From assembly GCA_938044775.1 (NCBI GenBank), contig CALIOE010000001.1, forward strand, positions 1 to 34,491: DNA of 34,491 bases, in the 5' to 3' direction. This DNA is from an uncultured Rhizobiaceae group bacterium (GTDB taxonomy: Bacteria > Pseudomonadota > Alphaproteobacteria > Rhizobiales > Rhizobiaceae). Below are positions 8,695-16,806 of the stretch, one piece after another. The number at the start of each line of letters is the position of its first letter. Positions within the stretch are counted from its first letter, which is position 1. The notes below the pieces were generated by a model. It saw only the letters and a program-made list of their open reading frames with translations, made no database searches and was not told where the DNA came from. Position numbers and translations under genes: made by a program.

Positions 8695-9348
8695 TTGCTG
8701 GATTTGAGCACAGACCCCTACAGCGCGTCTGCGTTCCGTGCCCGTGTCGAGGAGCGGTTTCGGAGTCGCGCGGACATTCTCGCAGCCATCGGCGGCGATA
8801 TGGCACTAAATCCAGATTTCAAGGAACGTGTGAAGGTCGAAGATTTGAAGCGCGCAGCTGTCCTCATTCCGGTCATCGACCGAGGCGATGAGGCAAGCGT
8901 CCTGTTGACCCAGCGAACGGAACATCTGTCGAGCCACAGCGGTCAGGTCGCTTTTCCCGGCGGCAAAATCGACGCCGGTGAATCCGAAGTCGAAGCTGCA
9001 CTAAGGGAGGCAGACGAAGAAGTCGGTTTGAAGCTCGGCCGGATTGACGTGCTTGGAGCATTTGGTCCCTACTATTCAGGATCCGGTTACCACATTACGC
9101 CTGTGGTCGGCGTCATCGAGGGTGATCCCGATCTGTCAATCAATCCCGACGAGGTCGCCGACACGTTCGAGGTGCCGTTGCGACACCTGATGAGCCAGGA
9201 AAAACACACCATTAACAGCCGCTTTTGGGGCGAACGCGAGATATTCTTTTATGCCATTCCTTACGAGGAGGGAGGCAAGGAACGCCGCATTTGGGGGGTA
9301 ACGGCAGGAATTATCCGCATGGTTCAGGAGCGGCTCTATGGCACCTGA
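8695..9348 (+). CDS. Nudix hydrolase, CoA pyrophosphatase type
   Basis: This 217-residue Nudix enzyme shows the CoA-pyrophosphatase (NuCoA) signature LLTQRTEHLSSHSGQVAFPGG at about residues 70-90. It runs into the Nudix box at about 90-112, where the READEEVG core supplies the metal-binding glutamates. Family members split coenzyme A or acyl-CoA into 3',5'-ADP and phosphopantetheine. The start is inferred as TTG at 8695, one base after the DUF1285 stop; a second TTG at 8704 is possible. The 3' end overlaps the start of cca by 11 bases, so the three genes from 8082 to 10555 are most likely one transcript with coupled translation. Confidence 0.9.
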   Translation: MLDLSTDPYSASAFRARVEERFRSRADILAAIGGDMALNPDFKERVKVEDLKRAAVLIPVIDRGDEASVLLTQRTEHLSSHSGQVAFPGGKIDAGESEVEAALREADEEVGLKLGRIDVLGAFGPYYSGSGYHITPVVGVIEGDPDLSINPDEVADTFEVPLRHLMSQEKHTINSRFWGEREIFFYAIPYEEGGKERRIWGVTAGIIRMVQERLYGT

Positions 9349-10555
9349 AATCGATCAACCGTGGCTCAGGGAACCGTCTCTGCGAGATCTGCTGGCGCTG
9401 TTGTCAGAAGGAGGAGAAGAGGCGCGCGTCAATGGAGGAGCTGTGCGCAACGGACTGCTGGGAGAACCGGTCAATGATGTCGATATCTCGACCACGCTGG
9501 TTCCTCGTGACGTGATCTCAAGGTTGAAGGCAGCGGGCCACAAGGCCGTGCCGACCGGTATTGAGCACGGCACCGTTACAGCCGTTCTCGGGGAAGACGC
9601 TTACGAAGTAACCACACTGCGGGCGGACGTTGATACAGACGGCCGTCGTGCAACAGTGCTCTATGGTCGGGATTGGGAGCAGGATGCCCGCCGCCGCGAC
9701 TTTACGATGAATGCCTTGTACGTTGACGCGGATGGTGTGGTCTTTGATCCGCTGGATGGCCTCGAAGATCTTCAGGCGCGTCGAATTCGGTTTATCGACA
9801 ACGCGGAACAACGCATTCGCGAAGACTATCTGCGCATTTTGCGGTTTTTTCGATTTTTCGCCTGGTACGGCTCGTTTCGCCCCGATGCTGATGGCCTAAA
9901 GGCGTGTACGCGTTTGAAGCATGGTCTTTCGCAACTCTCTGCCGAGCGAATCTGGCAAGAGCTGAGTAAGATGCTTGCTGCGCCCGATCCTTCTCGCGCT
10001 GTGCTCTGGATGCGGACCACCGGCGTTCTGGGCGCTGTTTTACCGGAAAGCGAGAAATGGGGCATTGACGCACTGCCTGGCGTTGTTGAGACCGGCTCAG
10101 AGCAGGGCTGGGAACCTGATGCACTCTTGAGGCTTATGGCGATATTGCCGCCTCAGGCCGACCGTATCGAGGAGCTTTGCGATCGGCTCAAGCTTCCCAA
10201 CAAGGTGCGCAACCGGCTGACGGACTGGGCAGAAAGCGTCGTGCCGCCCGCTGACACATCGAAGGCGGAACTGGCCAAGTTGCTGTACCGCGGTTCACAG
10301 GCTGGCATAACAGATCGGCTTCGCCTCGCGATGTCGCAGGAGGCAGCGCGAGACAATGTCAAACTGGCCAAGAAATTTGGCAGGCTGCTTAAGCAGTCAG
10401 ATCGTTGGCACCGCCCGAAACTTCCGGTTCGGGGGCAAGATATCCTGAATCAAGATGTTCGGCCGGGGCCGGAAGTATCAGAAAAACTGAAGAAAATTGA
10501 AGAGCGTTGGGTTGAGAGCGGTTTCACCTTGAGTCGGGAAGAACTGCTGGGCTGA
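9338..10555 (+). CDS. cca: CCA tRNA nucleotidyltransferase
   Basis: This 405-residue class II nucleotidyltransferase adds or repairs the 3' CCA end of tRNAs. The head domain carries GGAVRNGLLG at about 33-42, followed by the metal-binding aspartates D48 and D50 in NDVDIS. The template-binding RRDFTMNALY motif comes next, then EDYLRILRFFRFFAWYG, which marks the neck. The C-terminal half is helical. Distinguishing CCA-adding from poly(A) polymerase activity by sequence alone is not safe, but in alphaproteobacteria this type is annotated as CCA-adding. The ATG at 9338 lies inside the end of the Nudix gene. The gene converges on hemF with 15 bases between the stops and no clear terminator hairpin. 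Confidence 0.93.
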   Translation: MAPEIDQPWLREPSLRDLLALLSEGGEEARVNGGAVRNGLLGEPVNDVDISTTLVPRDVISRLKAAGHKAVPTGIEHGTVTAVLGEDAYEVTTLRADVDTDGRRATVLYGRDWEQDARRRDFTMNALYVDADGVVFDPLDGLEDLQARRIRFIDNAEQRIREDYLRILRFFRFFAWYGSFRPDADGLKACTRLKHGLSQLSAERIWQELSKMLAAPDPSRAVLWMRTTGVLGAVLPESEKWGIDALPGVVETGSEQGWEPDALLRLMAILPPQADRIEELCDRLKLPNKVRNRLTDWAESVVPPADTSKAELAKLLYRGSQAGITDRLRLAMSQEAARDNVKLAKKFGRLLKQSDRWHRPKLPVRGQDILNQDVRPGPEVSEKLKKIEERWVESGFTLSREELLG

Positions 10556-10570
10556 CCCGGCTCACCAGAC

Positions 10571-11485
10571 TTACGGAAATTTCACGACCGGCGGCAGGCT
10601 CGACAGGATTGAATTCACATTGCCTCCTGTTTTCAGACCAAAAATAGTTCCGCGGTCATGCAACAGGTTGAATTCCACATATCGACCGCGTCTTACAAGT
10701 TGCTCTTCGCGCTCGGATTCGGTCCAGGGCTTTTCGAAATTTCCGCGCACGATTTTCGGGTAAACCTCGGCAAATTCCTGACCGATGCTCTTGATGAAGG
10801 CAAAGTCTGCTTCCCAGCCACCGCGCTCGACCGGCGAGTGCAGATAGTCAACGAAGATACCCCCGATACCGCGCGGTTCATCGCGATGCGGCAGGTAAAA
10901 GTAGTCGTCGCACCATGCCTTGAACTCATCGTAGTCGGCGATGCGGTGATCGTCGCAGGCTTTTTGCATGGCACGGTGGAACATCACCGAGTCGGGATCG
11001 CTTTGAAGCCTTCGGTTGTTGAGAACGGGGGTCAGATCGGCGCCACCGCCAAACCATTGACGGGTGGTGATAACCTGACGGGTGTTCATGTGTACGGTCG
11101 GCACATGCGGATTGTGCGGATGGGCGATCAGGGAAATGCCAGAGGCCCAGAACCGCGGGTCCTCGTTGCCTCCCGGCATCTGGGCGCGAAATTCCTCCGA
11201 GAATTCGCCATAGACCGTGGAAACGTGCACACCCACTTTTTCGAACACCCGTCCGCTCATCATCGACATAACGCCGCCGCCACCCTTGCCGTCGTCGCGA
11301 TACCAGGGCGTCTGGTCAAACCGACCCGGCGCTCGATCAGAAAGAGGACCCTGCACGTCATCCTCGAGCGCTTCGAAGCGGGCGCAAATATCGTTTCGCA
11401 GCATTTCGAACCAGGCGCGGGCGGTCTTTTTCTTTTCTTCGATGTCGTCCGGTAGTCCGGCGGGGAGGGCGTGTCTGTCTCGCAT
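10571..11485 (-). CDS. hemF: Oxygen-dependent coproporphyrinogen III oxidase
   Basis: This 304-residue enzyme converts coproporphyrinogen III to protoporphyrinogen IX using O2 in haem synthesis. Family blocks are clear: [20 protein letters not shown], then [18 protein letters not shown], and near the C-terminus [20 protein letters not shown]. The frame stays open to 11959, but homologues begin close to [13 protein letters not shown]. The ATG at 11485, with GGAAG about eleven bases upstream, fits that length and clears the divergent acetyltransferase. It appears monocistronic. HemF implies aerobic haem synthesis; no oxygen-independent HemN lies in this window. Confidence 0.95.
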   Translation of the reverse strand: MRDRHALPAGLPDDIEEKKKTARAWFEMLRNDICARFEALEDDVQGPLSDRAPGRFDQTPWYRDDGKGGGGVMSMMSGRVFEKVGVHVSTVYGEFSEEFRAQMPGGNEDPRFWASGISLIAHPHNPHVPTVHMNTRQVITTRQWFGGGADLTPVLNNRRLQSDPDSVMFHRAMQKACDDHRIADYDEFKAWCDDYFYLPHRDEPRGIGGIFVDYLHSPVERGGWEADFAFIKSIGQEFAEVYPKIVRGNFEKPWTESEREEQLVRRGRYVEFNLLHDRGTIFGLKTGGNVNSILSSLPPVVKFP

Positions 11486-11620
11486 GTTGTACTGATCTTC
11501 CTGAACTTGCTCAGTGTCGATTGCCACGATCATAGGGCGTCGGCAAGAGCATGGTCCTTGACTTGGATCATCCGCCTTTTCAGATTCACACATTCCAATA
11601 CTCAGTCTGGAGTCCGGCAA

Positions 11621-12055
11621 TTGTCTCTTCTGGTCGTAACCGCGAAAACTGTGTTGCAGCGGCAGAGCTGCTACGCCATTCGTCGGGTCGTCTTTGTCGA
11701 CGAGCAATTGGTCCCGATTGAACTCGAGATCGATGAACACGACGAAACCGATGCCATTCATTTTCTTGGGTCGGTTGATGGAACCGATGTCGCGACAGGC
11801 CGCGTGGTGGTTCGAAGTGACACGGCCAAGATTCAGCGTGTGGCAATTCTGTCGGCTTATCGGGGCCTGGGCTACGGATACAAGCTGATGAAGACCATGA
11901 TCGCCCATATTGAGGCAGAACGTTTGGCGAAAACAATCACTCTGGACGCGCAGACCCATGCAACCGCATTTTACTATGGGCTCGGTTTTTTAGAAAACGG
12001 CAAAGAATTTGACGATGCGGGTATTCCGCATATCAATATGACTCGAACACTGTGA
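11621..12055 (+). CDS. GNAT-family N-acetyltransferase
   Basis: This protein of about 144 residues is a compact GNAT. The [13 protein letters not shown] stretch near the start is the substrate-side signature of the family whose members begin with a short strand and helix. The acetyl-CoA loop is [12 protein letters not shown], and the C-terminal part holds [14 protein letters not shown]. The substrate is unknown. No ATG is available in frame close to the domain, so the start is inferred as the TTG at 11621, which gives the usual ~20 residues before the RRVVF motif; upstream codons would run into hemF. The stop lies three bases from the stop of convergent trmL, and a weak five-base-pair inverted repeat (12047-12059) straddles the two ends. 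Confidence 0.8.
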   Translation: MSLLVVTAKTVLQRQSCYAIRRVVFVDEQLVPIELEIDEHDETDAIHFLGSVDGTDVATGRVVVRSDTAKIQRVAILSAYRGLGYGYKLMKTMIAHIEAERLAKTITLDAQTHATAFYYGLGFLENGKEFDDAGIPHINMTRTL

Positions 12056-12058
12056 GTG

Positions 12059-12526
12059 TCAGGAGAGTTGACGGATTGCTTCGCCGGCAACCATAGCCAC
12101 ACTCATTGCAACATTCAAAGAACGCCCGGTTTCCGCCATGGGAATCGTCAACGTTTGCTGCGCGGCGTGTTCTACCATCTCTGGCACACCAGCCGATTCA
12201 CGGCCAAAGAGCAGGCAGTCACGTGGTTCAAAAGCAAACGCCGTGTAACTTTCATGCCCCTTGGTGGTCAGAAGGACGAGCCGCCGCTGCTCGCTTTTGC
12301 GCCATTCTTCGAACGCTTCCCATGATCTGTGCCGCGTTAATGTTGCCCGCTCCAGATAGTCCATTCCCGCGCGGCGCAGACTTTTGTCATCAAGCCTAAA
12401 ACCCGCCGGCTCGATCAAATCCACGACCAGCCCCAGACACGCTGCGAGCCGCAGAATCGTTCCGGTGTTGCCAGGAATGTCCGGCTGGAACAGCACGATG
12501 TGCGGGCGTAAGTTGATGTTGCCCAT
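12059..12526 (-). CDS. trmL: tRNA (cytidine(34)-2'-O)-methyltransferase
   Basis: This 155-residue single-domain SPOUT methyltransferase is about the usual TrmL length. The N-terminal strand HIVLFQPDIPGNTGTILRLA and the C-terminal trefoil-knot elements LLFGRESAGVPE and IPMAETGRSLNVAMSVAMVA are all present and form the S-adenosylmethionine site. TrmL methylates the wobble base of leucine tRNAs. The start is taken as the ATG at 12526; a TTG one codon earlier is also possible and the ribosome-binding site is weak. A promoter-like pair lies upstream on the same strand at 12563-12591. Confidence 0.93.
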   Translation of the reverse strand: MGNINLRPHIVLFQPDIPGNTGTILRLAACLGLVVDLIEPAGFRLDDKSLRRAGMDYLERATLTRHRSWEAFEEWRKSEQRRLVLLTTKGHESYTAFAFEPRDCLLFGRESAGVPEMVEHAAQQTLTIPMAETGRSLNVAMSVAMVAGEAIRQLS

Positions 12527-12562
12527 CAAACACAGGTCTCGTTCGGAAAAGAAGGGTGATCA

Positions 12563-12591
12563 ATTTTGCCCTGTACAATCTTCTCTGGCAA
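12563..12591 (-). promoter_or_regulatory. Possible sigma-70-type promoter for trmL
   Basis: Reading the minus strand, TTGCCA (12591-12586) is followed after 17 bases by CAAAAT (12568-12563), four of six matches to TATAAT. A start point near 12556 would give a leader of about 30 bases before the trmL ATG. The match is moderate and alphaproteobacterial promoters are often less conserved, so this is a suggestion only. Confidence 0.35.
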
Positions 12592-12634
12592 TTGTATTTC
12601 CTTTCTCATCGAAACGCGCACGCAGGAGGCGTCC

Positions 12635-12691
12635 ATGATTAGACTGATGATCAGCACCCTTCCTCCCTCGGATACCCGAGCGACAATTTAG
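12635..12691 (+). CDS. Tiny ORF (18 residues) with perfect Shine-Dalgarno; possible leader peptide
   Basis: A consensus AGGAGG at 12624-12629 lies five bases before an ATG at 12635, one of the best ribosome-binding sites in the window. The frame reads MIRLMISTLPPSDTRATI and stops at TAG 12689-12691. It lies in the 270-base interval between trmL and the small membrane ORF at 12797, in the direction of the ABC cassette. It may be a leader peptide controlling the genes downstream, or a chance match. I see no run of regulatory codons typical of an attenuator and no clear terminator hairpin after it. Existence as a translated peptide is unproven. Confidence 0.35.
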   Translation: MIRLMISTLPPSDTRATI

Positions 12692-12796
12692 GGCGACAGC
12701 CAGCGCGTTTTCCCGAAAGGGCACTTCCAGAAATGTAGTCTAGCCGTCGCCTCCCGCGATGAGATTTGCACGTTTACACTTCCCTGGAACTGTCCC

Positions 12797-13042
12797 ATGA
12801 TTCACCAAAGCCGACACACGATTCTGCGCCGCCCGGACACCTGTTTTTTGATTGTTCTGAGCGTGGTTGTCGTTTTGCAAGCCATCCTTCTGCTGTTCAT
12901 TGTCCTGCGCGATAAGGCGGACTTTGGCGCGGATTATCGTTCGGGCTCTGACTGCATTCGCCAGTTCGAGTTCAACCCGAAAATTTACAGACAAGACGGC
13001 GAGTGTTTGCCCCGCCCCGTCAAGATCAAAGAGAAGGCCTGA
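12797..13042 (+). CDS. Small one-helix membrane protein of unknown function, upstream of ABC cassette
   Basis: This 81-residue frame begins with a short basic segment, followed by a strongly hydrophobic helix at about residues 17-37 (LIVLSVVVVLQAILLLFIVL) and a polar tail with two cysteines. I do not recognise the family. Support for its being real: it ends at 13042, two bases before the ATG of the first ABC transporter, and that gene's ribosome-binding site (GAGAAGG) lies within its last codons, so the two would be coupled; third codon positions are mostly G or C, as in neighbours. Against it: the ribosome-binding site before 12797 is weak (GGAAC). It could be a small accessory subunit of the exporters. 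Confidence 0.5.
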   Translation: MIHQSRHTILRRPDTCFLIVLSVVVVLQAILLLFIVLRDKADFGADYRSGSDCIRQFEFNPKIYRQDGECLPRPVKIKEKA

Positions 13043-13044
13043 CC

Positions 13045-14907
13045 ATGTTCAACGCAGTCCTGACCTATTTCGAGAGCCTTATCGATCCGTTTCCTGCCGA
13101 GGAACCCACACGCCCGCCGAAGACATTTGCGGGATTCTGCTGGCATTATTCGAAAGGGATGTGGCCCATTCTCGCGACGGTAACCCTGCTCAGCGCAACC
13201 GTCGCTATGCTGGAGGTTCTCCTGTTCAGCTTTCTGGGCAACGTGGTGGATTGGCTTTCAACCGCCGATCGCAGCACGTTCCTGGAAACCGAGGGAAACA
13301 CTCTGATCTGGATGACGCTGGTCACGTTGGTGGCGCTGCCGGCGGTCCATATCGTGTGGTCGCTGCTGTTTCATCAGACTCTACTCGGCAATTTTCCAAT
13401 GGTCATCCGCTGGCAGGCCCACCGCTATATGCTGGGTCAGTCGATGCGGTTTTATCAGGATGAGTTTGCAGGCCGGGTGGCGACCAAAGTAATGCAAACG
13501 GCACTGGGCGTTCGTGAGACAGTGACAAAAATTCTCGATGTTTTTGTGTACGTAACCGTCTATTTCCTGAGTGCTCTGTTTCTGGTGGCGACACTTGATC
13601 TCTACCTGATGCTGCCATTTCTCGTCTGGTTTGCAGCCTATGTCTGTGTGATGTGGTATTTTCTGCCGAAGATGGCGGTTATTTCCAAGCGTCAGGCCGA
13701 CGCCCGATCTTTGATGACGGGGCGGGTTGTGGACAGCTATACCAACATTTCCACGGTGAAATTGTTCGCTCATGCCGGCCGTGAACTCGACTATGCAAAG
13801 AACAGCATGGATCAGTTTCTGCAGACCGTGCACCCACAAATGCGGCTGTCTACCGGCATGAACACCGGCCTCGACTTGCTCAACAATCTGCTCATGTTTT
13901 CCGTTGGAGCGGTCGCAATCATACAATGGTTGAATGGTGCGGCGACGGTTGCCGCCGTGGCGGTTGCCGCAGCCATCGTCACCCGTTTGTCCGGCATGTC
14001 CCATTGGGTGCTGTGGGAAATGGCCGGCCTGTTCGAGAACATCGGCATGGCGATTGATGGCATGAACATGATTGCGCGTGACCGCGAAGTTCAGGACGCT
14101 CCAGATGCCAAACAGTTAAAAGTTTCCAGCGGTGCCGTGTCGTTCGACAATGTGAGCTTCAACTACGACAAGAACGGACGGGTTATCACCGACCTCAACC
14201 TTGACATAAAGCCTGGTGAAAAGATCGGTCTTATCGGACGCTCCGGAGCGGGCAAGACGACGATAACGAACATTCTGCTGCGGCTCTACGACATCGATCG
14301 AGGTGCGGTGACAATTGATGGTCAGGATATCGCCATGGCCACGCAGGAAAGTCTGCGCTCCCAAATAGCGGTGGTCACGCAAGACACATCGCTGCTGCAC
14401 CGCTCTGTGCGTGACAACATCGCCTATGGCCGCCCTGATGCCAGCGACGATGAGATCATCGCAGCGGCAGAGAAGGCCAATGCGCATGAATTCATCATGG
14501 GACTGGAGGATTCAGAAGGGCGCAAAGCCTACGATGCTCAGGTTGGCGAACGGGGCGTGAAACTGTCGGGTGGTCAACGCCAGCGGATCGCAATCGCACG
14601 GGTGTTCCTGAAGGATGCTCCGGTTCTCGTGCTTGATGAAGCAACATCTGCACTGGATTCCGAGGTTGAGCAGGTCATCCAGGAGCAGTTGTTCAACCTT
14701 ATGGAAGGCAAAACCGTGCTGGCCATCGCGCACAGGCTTTCGACAATTGCCAACATGGACCGGCTGATCGTGCTCGATCAGGGCGTGCTGGTTGAGCAGG
14801 GCACCCACAATGAGCTGGTGGCCGCAGATGGTCTCTACGCCTCGCTGTGGTCCAGGCAGACCGGTGGCTTTCTGATCGAAGAAAAATCGAAAGCGGCAGC
14901 CGAATGA
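13045..14907 (+). CDS. ABC exporter half-transporter 1 (membrane domain fused to ATPase)
   Basis: This 620-residue protein has an N-terminal membrane domain with about six helices and a C-terminal nucleotide-binding domain. Walker A GRSGAGKT is at about 398-405, the Q-loop is in VVTQDTSLLHRSVRDNIAYG, the signature LSGGQRQRIAIARV is at about 508, Walker B VLVLDEATSALD at about 527, and the switch histidine is in AHRLST. All catalytic residues are intact, so a homodimer could work. It belongs with MsbA/ATM1-like exporters; the substrate is unknown. The N-terminus holds a YFESLIDPF motif shared with the next two genes. I chose the ATG at 13045 (GAGAAGG seven bases upstream) rather than the GTG at 13003. 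The end overlaps the second transporter by ATGA. Confidence 0.93.
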   Translation: MFNAVLTYFESLIDPFPAEEPTRPPKTFAGFCWHYSKGMWPILATVTLLSATVAMLEVLLFSFLGNVVDWLSTADRSTFLETEGNTLIWMTLVTLVALPAVHIVWSLLFHQTLLGNFPMVIRWQAHRYMLGQSMRFYQDEFAGRVATKVMQTALGVRETVTKILDVFVYVTVYFLSALFLVATLDLYLMLPFLVWFAAYVCVMWYFLPKMAVISKRQADARSLMTGRVVDSYTNISTVKLFAHAGRELDYAKNSMDQFLQTVHPQMRLSTGMNTGLDLLNNLLMFSVGAVAIIQWLNGAATVAAVAVAAAIVTRLSGMSHWVLWEMAGLFENIGMAIDGMNMIARDREVQDAPDAKQLKVSSGAVSFDNVSFNYDKNGRVITDLNLDIKPGEKIGLIGRSGAGKTTITNILLRLYDIDRGAVTIDGQDIAMATQESLRSQIAVVTQDTSLLHRSVRDNIAYGRPDASDDEIIAAAEKANAHEFIMGLEDSEGRKAYDAQVGERGVKLSGGQRQRIAIARVFLKDAPVLVLDEATSALDSEVEQVIQEQLFNLMEGKTVLAIAHRLSTIANMDRLIVLDQGVLVEQGTHNELVAADGLYASLWSRQTGGFLIEEKSKAAAE

Positions 14908-16763
14908 AGCAAGTCTTCAACTGGTTTGAAACTTGGATCGATCCGTTCCGGAAGGAGCCTGAGGGGCCCCTTCCGGACAGGTTGTGGCCGTTTGTGGCTT
15001 ACTTTCTGGGGCAAGCCCGTTGGCCCTTTGCGATATTTCTCGTTCTTGGCGGATTGGTCGGCCTGATCGAGGCCAGCCTGTTCTGGTTTATCGGGCTTTT
15101 GATCGATCTGCTGCAAACCGCCGACCCGGCGACTGTGTGGCAGCAGCATGGTCTTACGTTTCTCGCCATGGGCTTCATCATACTGGTCGTTCGCAGCCTC
15201 ATCTATGTCGTCAACGCATTCTTGAACGAGCAAACGATAGTTCCGGGTTTTTTCGCTCTTGTGCGTTGGCAAAGCCACAGACACGTGCTGCGCCAGAGCT
15301 ATCAATTTTTCCAGGATGATTTTGCGGGTCGCATAGCCACCAAGGTCATGCAATCGGGACAGTCGCTCGGCGATCTGCTCATCAACCTGATTCAGAGCAT
15401 CTGGTTCTTTATTGTTTTTGGACTGTCTTCAATTGGTTTGATGGCAGCGCTTGACTGGCGCCTGGTGGTTCTGCTCGGGGGATGGTTCGCAATCTATCTG
15501 TCCATATTGTTCGCCACGCTGCCCGAAATCCGCAAAAGAGCCCGGGCACAGGCCAATGCGAAATCGGGCCTGAACGGACGCCTTGTTGACAGCTACACCA
15601 ACATACAGACCGTCAAGCTGTTTTCAGCCAACGACCACGAAGATGCGTTTAGCCGTGAAGGCCTTCAGTATCACCGCAGCTCCGTCTTCGCGCTCTCACG
15701 TTGGATCACCGGACTGCGCGTGTCGCTTACCATTCTCAATGGTCTGCTCATAACCATGGCAGGATTCCTTTCGATCTGGCTGTGGCAGGGCGGTGTTCTC
15801 ACCACCGGCGCGATTGCTGTCACCATGGGACTGGTGCTTCGCATCAACAGCATGTCTGGTTGGATGATGTTTCAGATCAACGGCATCTTCCGTGACATGG
15901 GAACAATTCAGGATTCGATCGACACGATTTCACAACCCCATTCGGTAGTCGACGCAGCCGCAGCCGTTGCAATTAACGATGTGACAGGTCGGATCGACTT
16001 CGAGGATGTCCGCTTTCACTATGGCAAAAAGTCGGGTGCGATCGAAAATCTGAACCTGACAATCCATTCCGGTGAAAAGGTCGGAGTGGTTGGACCTTCT
16101 GGCGCCGGCAAAACTACCATGATGAACCTGTTGCTGCGGATGTATGACGTGGAAGGCGGCCGGATTCTGATTGATGGGGAGAGTACCGCCACGCTGACGC
16201 AGGATAGTCTGCGCGCCAATATCGGCGTAGTGACGCAGGATACTGCACTTTTGCACCGCTCAATCCGGGACAATATTGCCTACGGCAAGCCCGACGCGAC
16301 ACAGCAGCAGGTCATCGATGCGGCCAAACGGGCAAAGGCGCATGACTTTATTGCCGATCTGACCGATATCAAAGGTCGCAGGAGCTACGATACCTTTGTG
16401 GGTGAACGTGGGATCAAGCTGTCGGGCGGGCAGCGGCAACGCATCGCGCTGGCAAGAGTGTTCTTGAAGGATGCGCCAATTCTGGTGCTCGATGAGGCCA
16501 CGTCTGCGCTCGATTCAGAAATTGAAGCCGCTATCCAGGAACACCTGGCCGACCTTATGGATGGAAAGACGGTGCTCGCAATAGCGCACCGGTTGTCAAC
16601 GATTGCTCATATGGATCGCTTGATCGTACTCGATGAGGGAACGGTTGTGGAGCAGGGCACTCACGACGAGCTGGTGAACTCGCAAGGTCTTTATGCTGCT
16701 CTTTGGGCCCGCCAAACAGGCGGTTTCCTGATCGCGAACAAGGCCGAGGCAGCGGCAGAGTAG
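14904..16763 (+). CDS. ABC exporter half-transporter 2 (membrane domain fused to ATPase)
   Basis: This 619-residue protein is a close, collinear paralogue of the preceding gene: WFETWIDPF near the N-terminus, about six membrane helices, Walker A GPSGAGKT at about 397, the Q-loop in VVTQDTALLHRSIRDNIAYG, signature LSGGQRQRIALARV, Walker B ILVLDEATSALD and AHRLST. Every catalytic residue is present. The ATG at 14904 overlaps the stop of transporter 1 (ATGA), which favours equal synthesis of the two and leaves a heterodimer possible. Substrate unknown. An upstream in-frame start at 14847 would place 19 unrelated residues ahead of the conserved N-terminal motif, so it is not used. Confidence 0.93.
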   Translation: MKQVFNWFETWIDPFRKEPEGPLPDRLWPFVAYFLGQARWPFAIFLVLGGLVGLIEASLFWFIGLLIDLLQTADPATVWQQHGLTFLAMGFIILVVRSLIYVVNAFLNEQTIVPGFFALVRWQSHRHVLRQSYQFFQDDFAGRIATKVMQSGQSLGDLLINLIQSIWFFIVFGLSSIGLMAALDWRLVVLLGGWFAIYLSILFATLPEIRKRARAQANAKSGLNGRLVDSYTNIQTVKLFSANDHEDAFSREGLQYHRSSVFALSRWITGLRVSLTILNGLLITMAGFLSIWLWQGGVLTTGAIAVTMGLVLRINSMSGWMMFQINGIFRDMGTIQDSIDTISQPHSVVDAAAAVAINDVTGRIDFEDVRFHYGKKSGAIENLNLTIHSGEKVGVVGPSGAGKTTMMNLLLRMYDVEGGRILIDGESTATLTQDSLRANIGVVTQDTALLHRSIRDNIAYGKPDATQQQVIDAAKRAKAHDFIADLTDIKGRRSYDTFVGERGIKLSGGQRQRIALARVFLKDAPILVLDEATSALDSEIEAAIQEHLADLMDGKTVLAIAHRLSTIAHMDRLIVLDEGTVVEQGTHDELVNSQGLYAALWARQTGGFLIANKAEAAAE

Positions 16764-16806
16764 TTGCCTGTCGCCAGCCCTGTACAAACCCTTTAGTTTG
16801 CGCCCG

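Noticed and set aside
10658..11455. Open frame of 265 codons on the plus strand
   Set aside because: Antisense to hemF, whose conserved blocks cover the same bases.
11486..11959. N-terminal extension of the hemF frame by 158 codons
   Set aside because: Overlaps the divergent acetyltransferase and has no counterpart in HemF proteins; the ATG at 11485 gives the normal length.
12047..12059. Hairpin ACACT-GTG-AGTGT between the second GNAT gene and trmL
   Set aside because: Only five pairs and no T tract on either strand; not a credible terminator.
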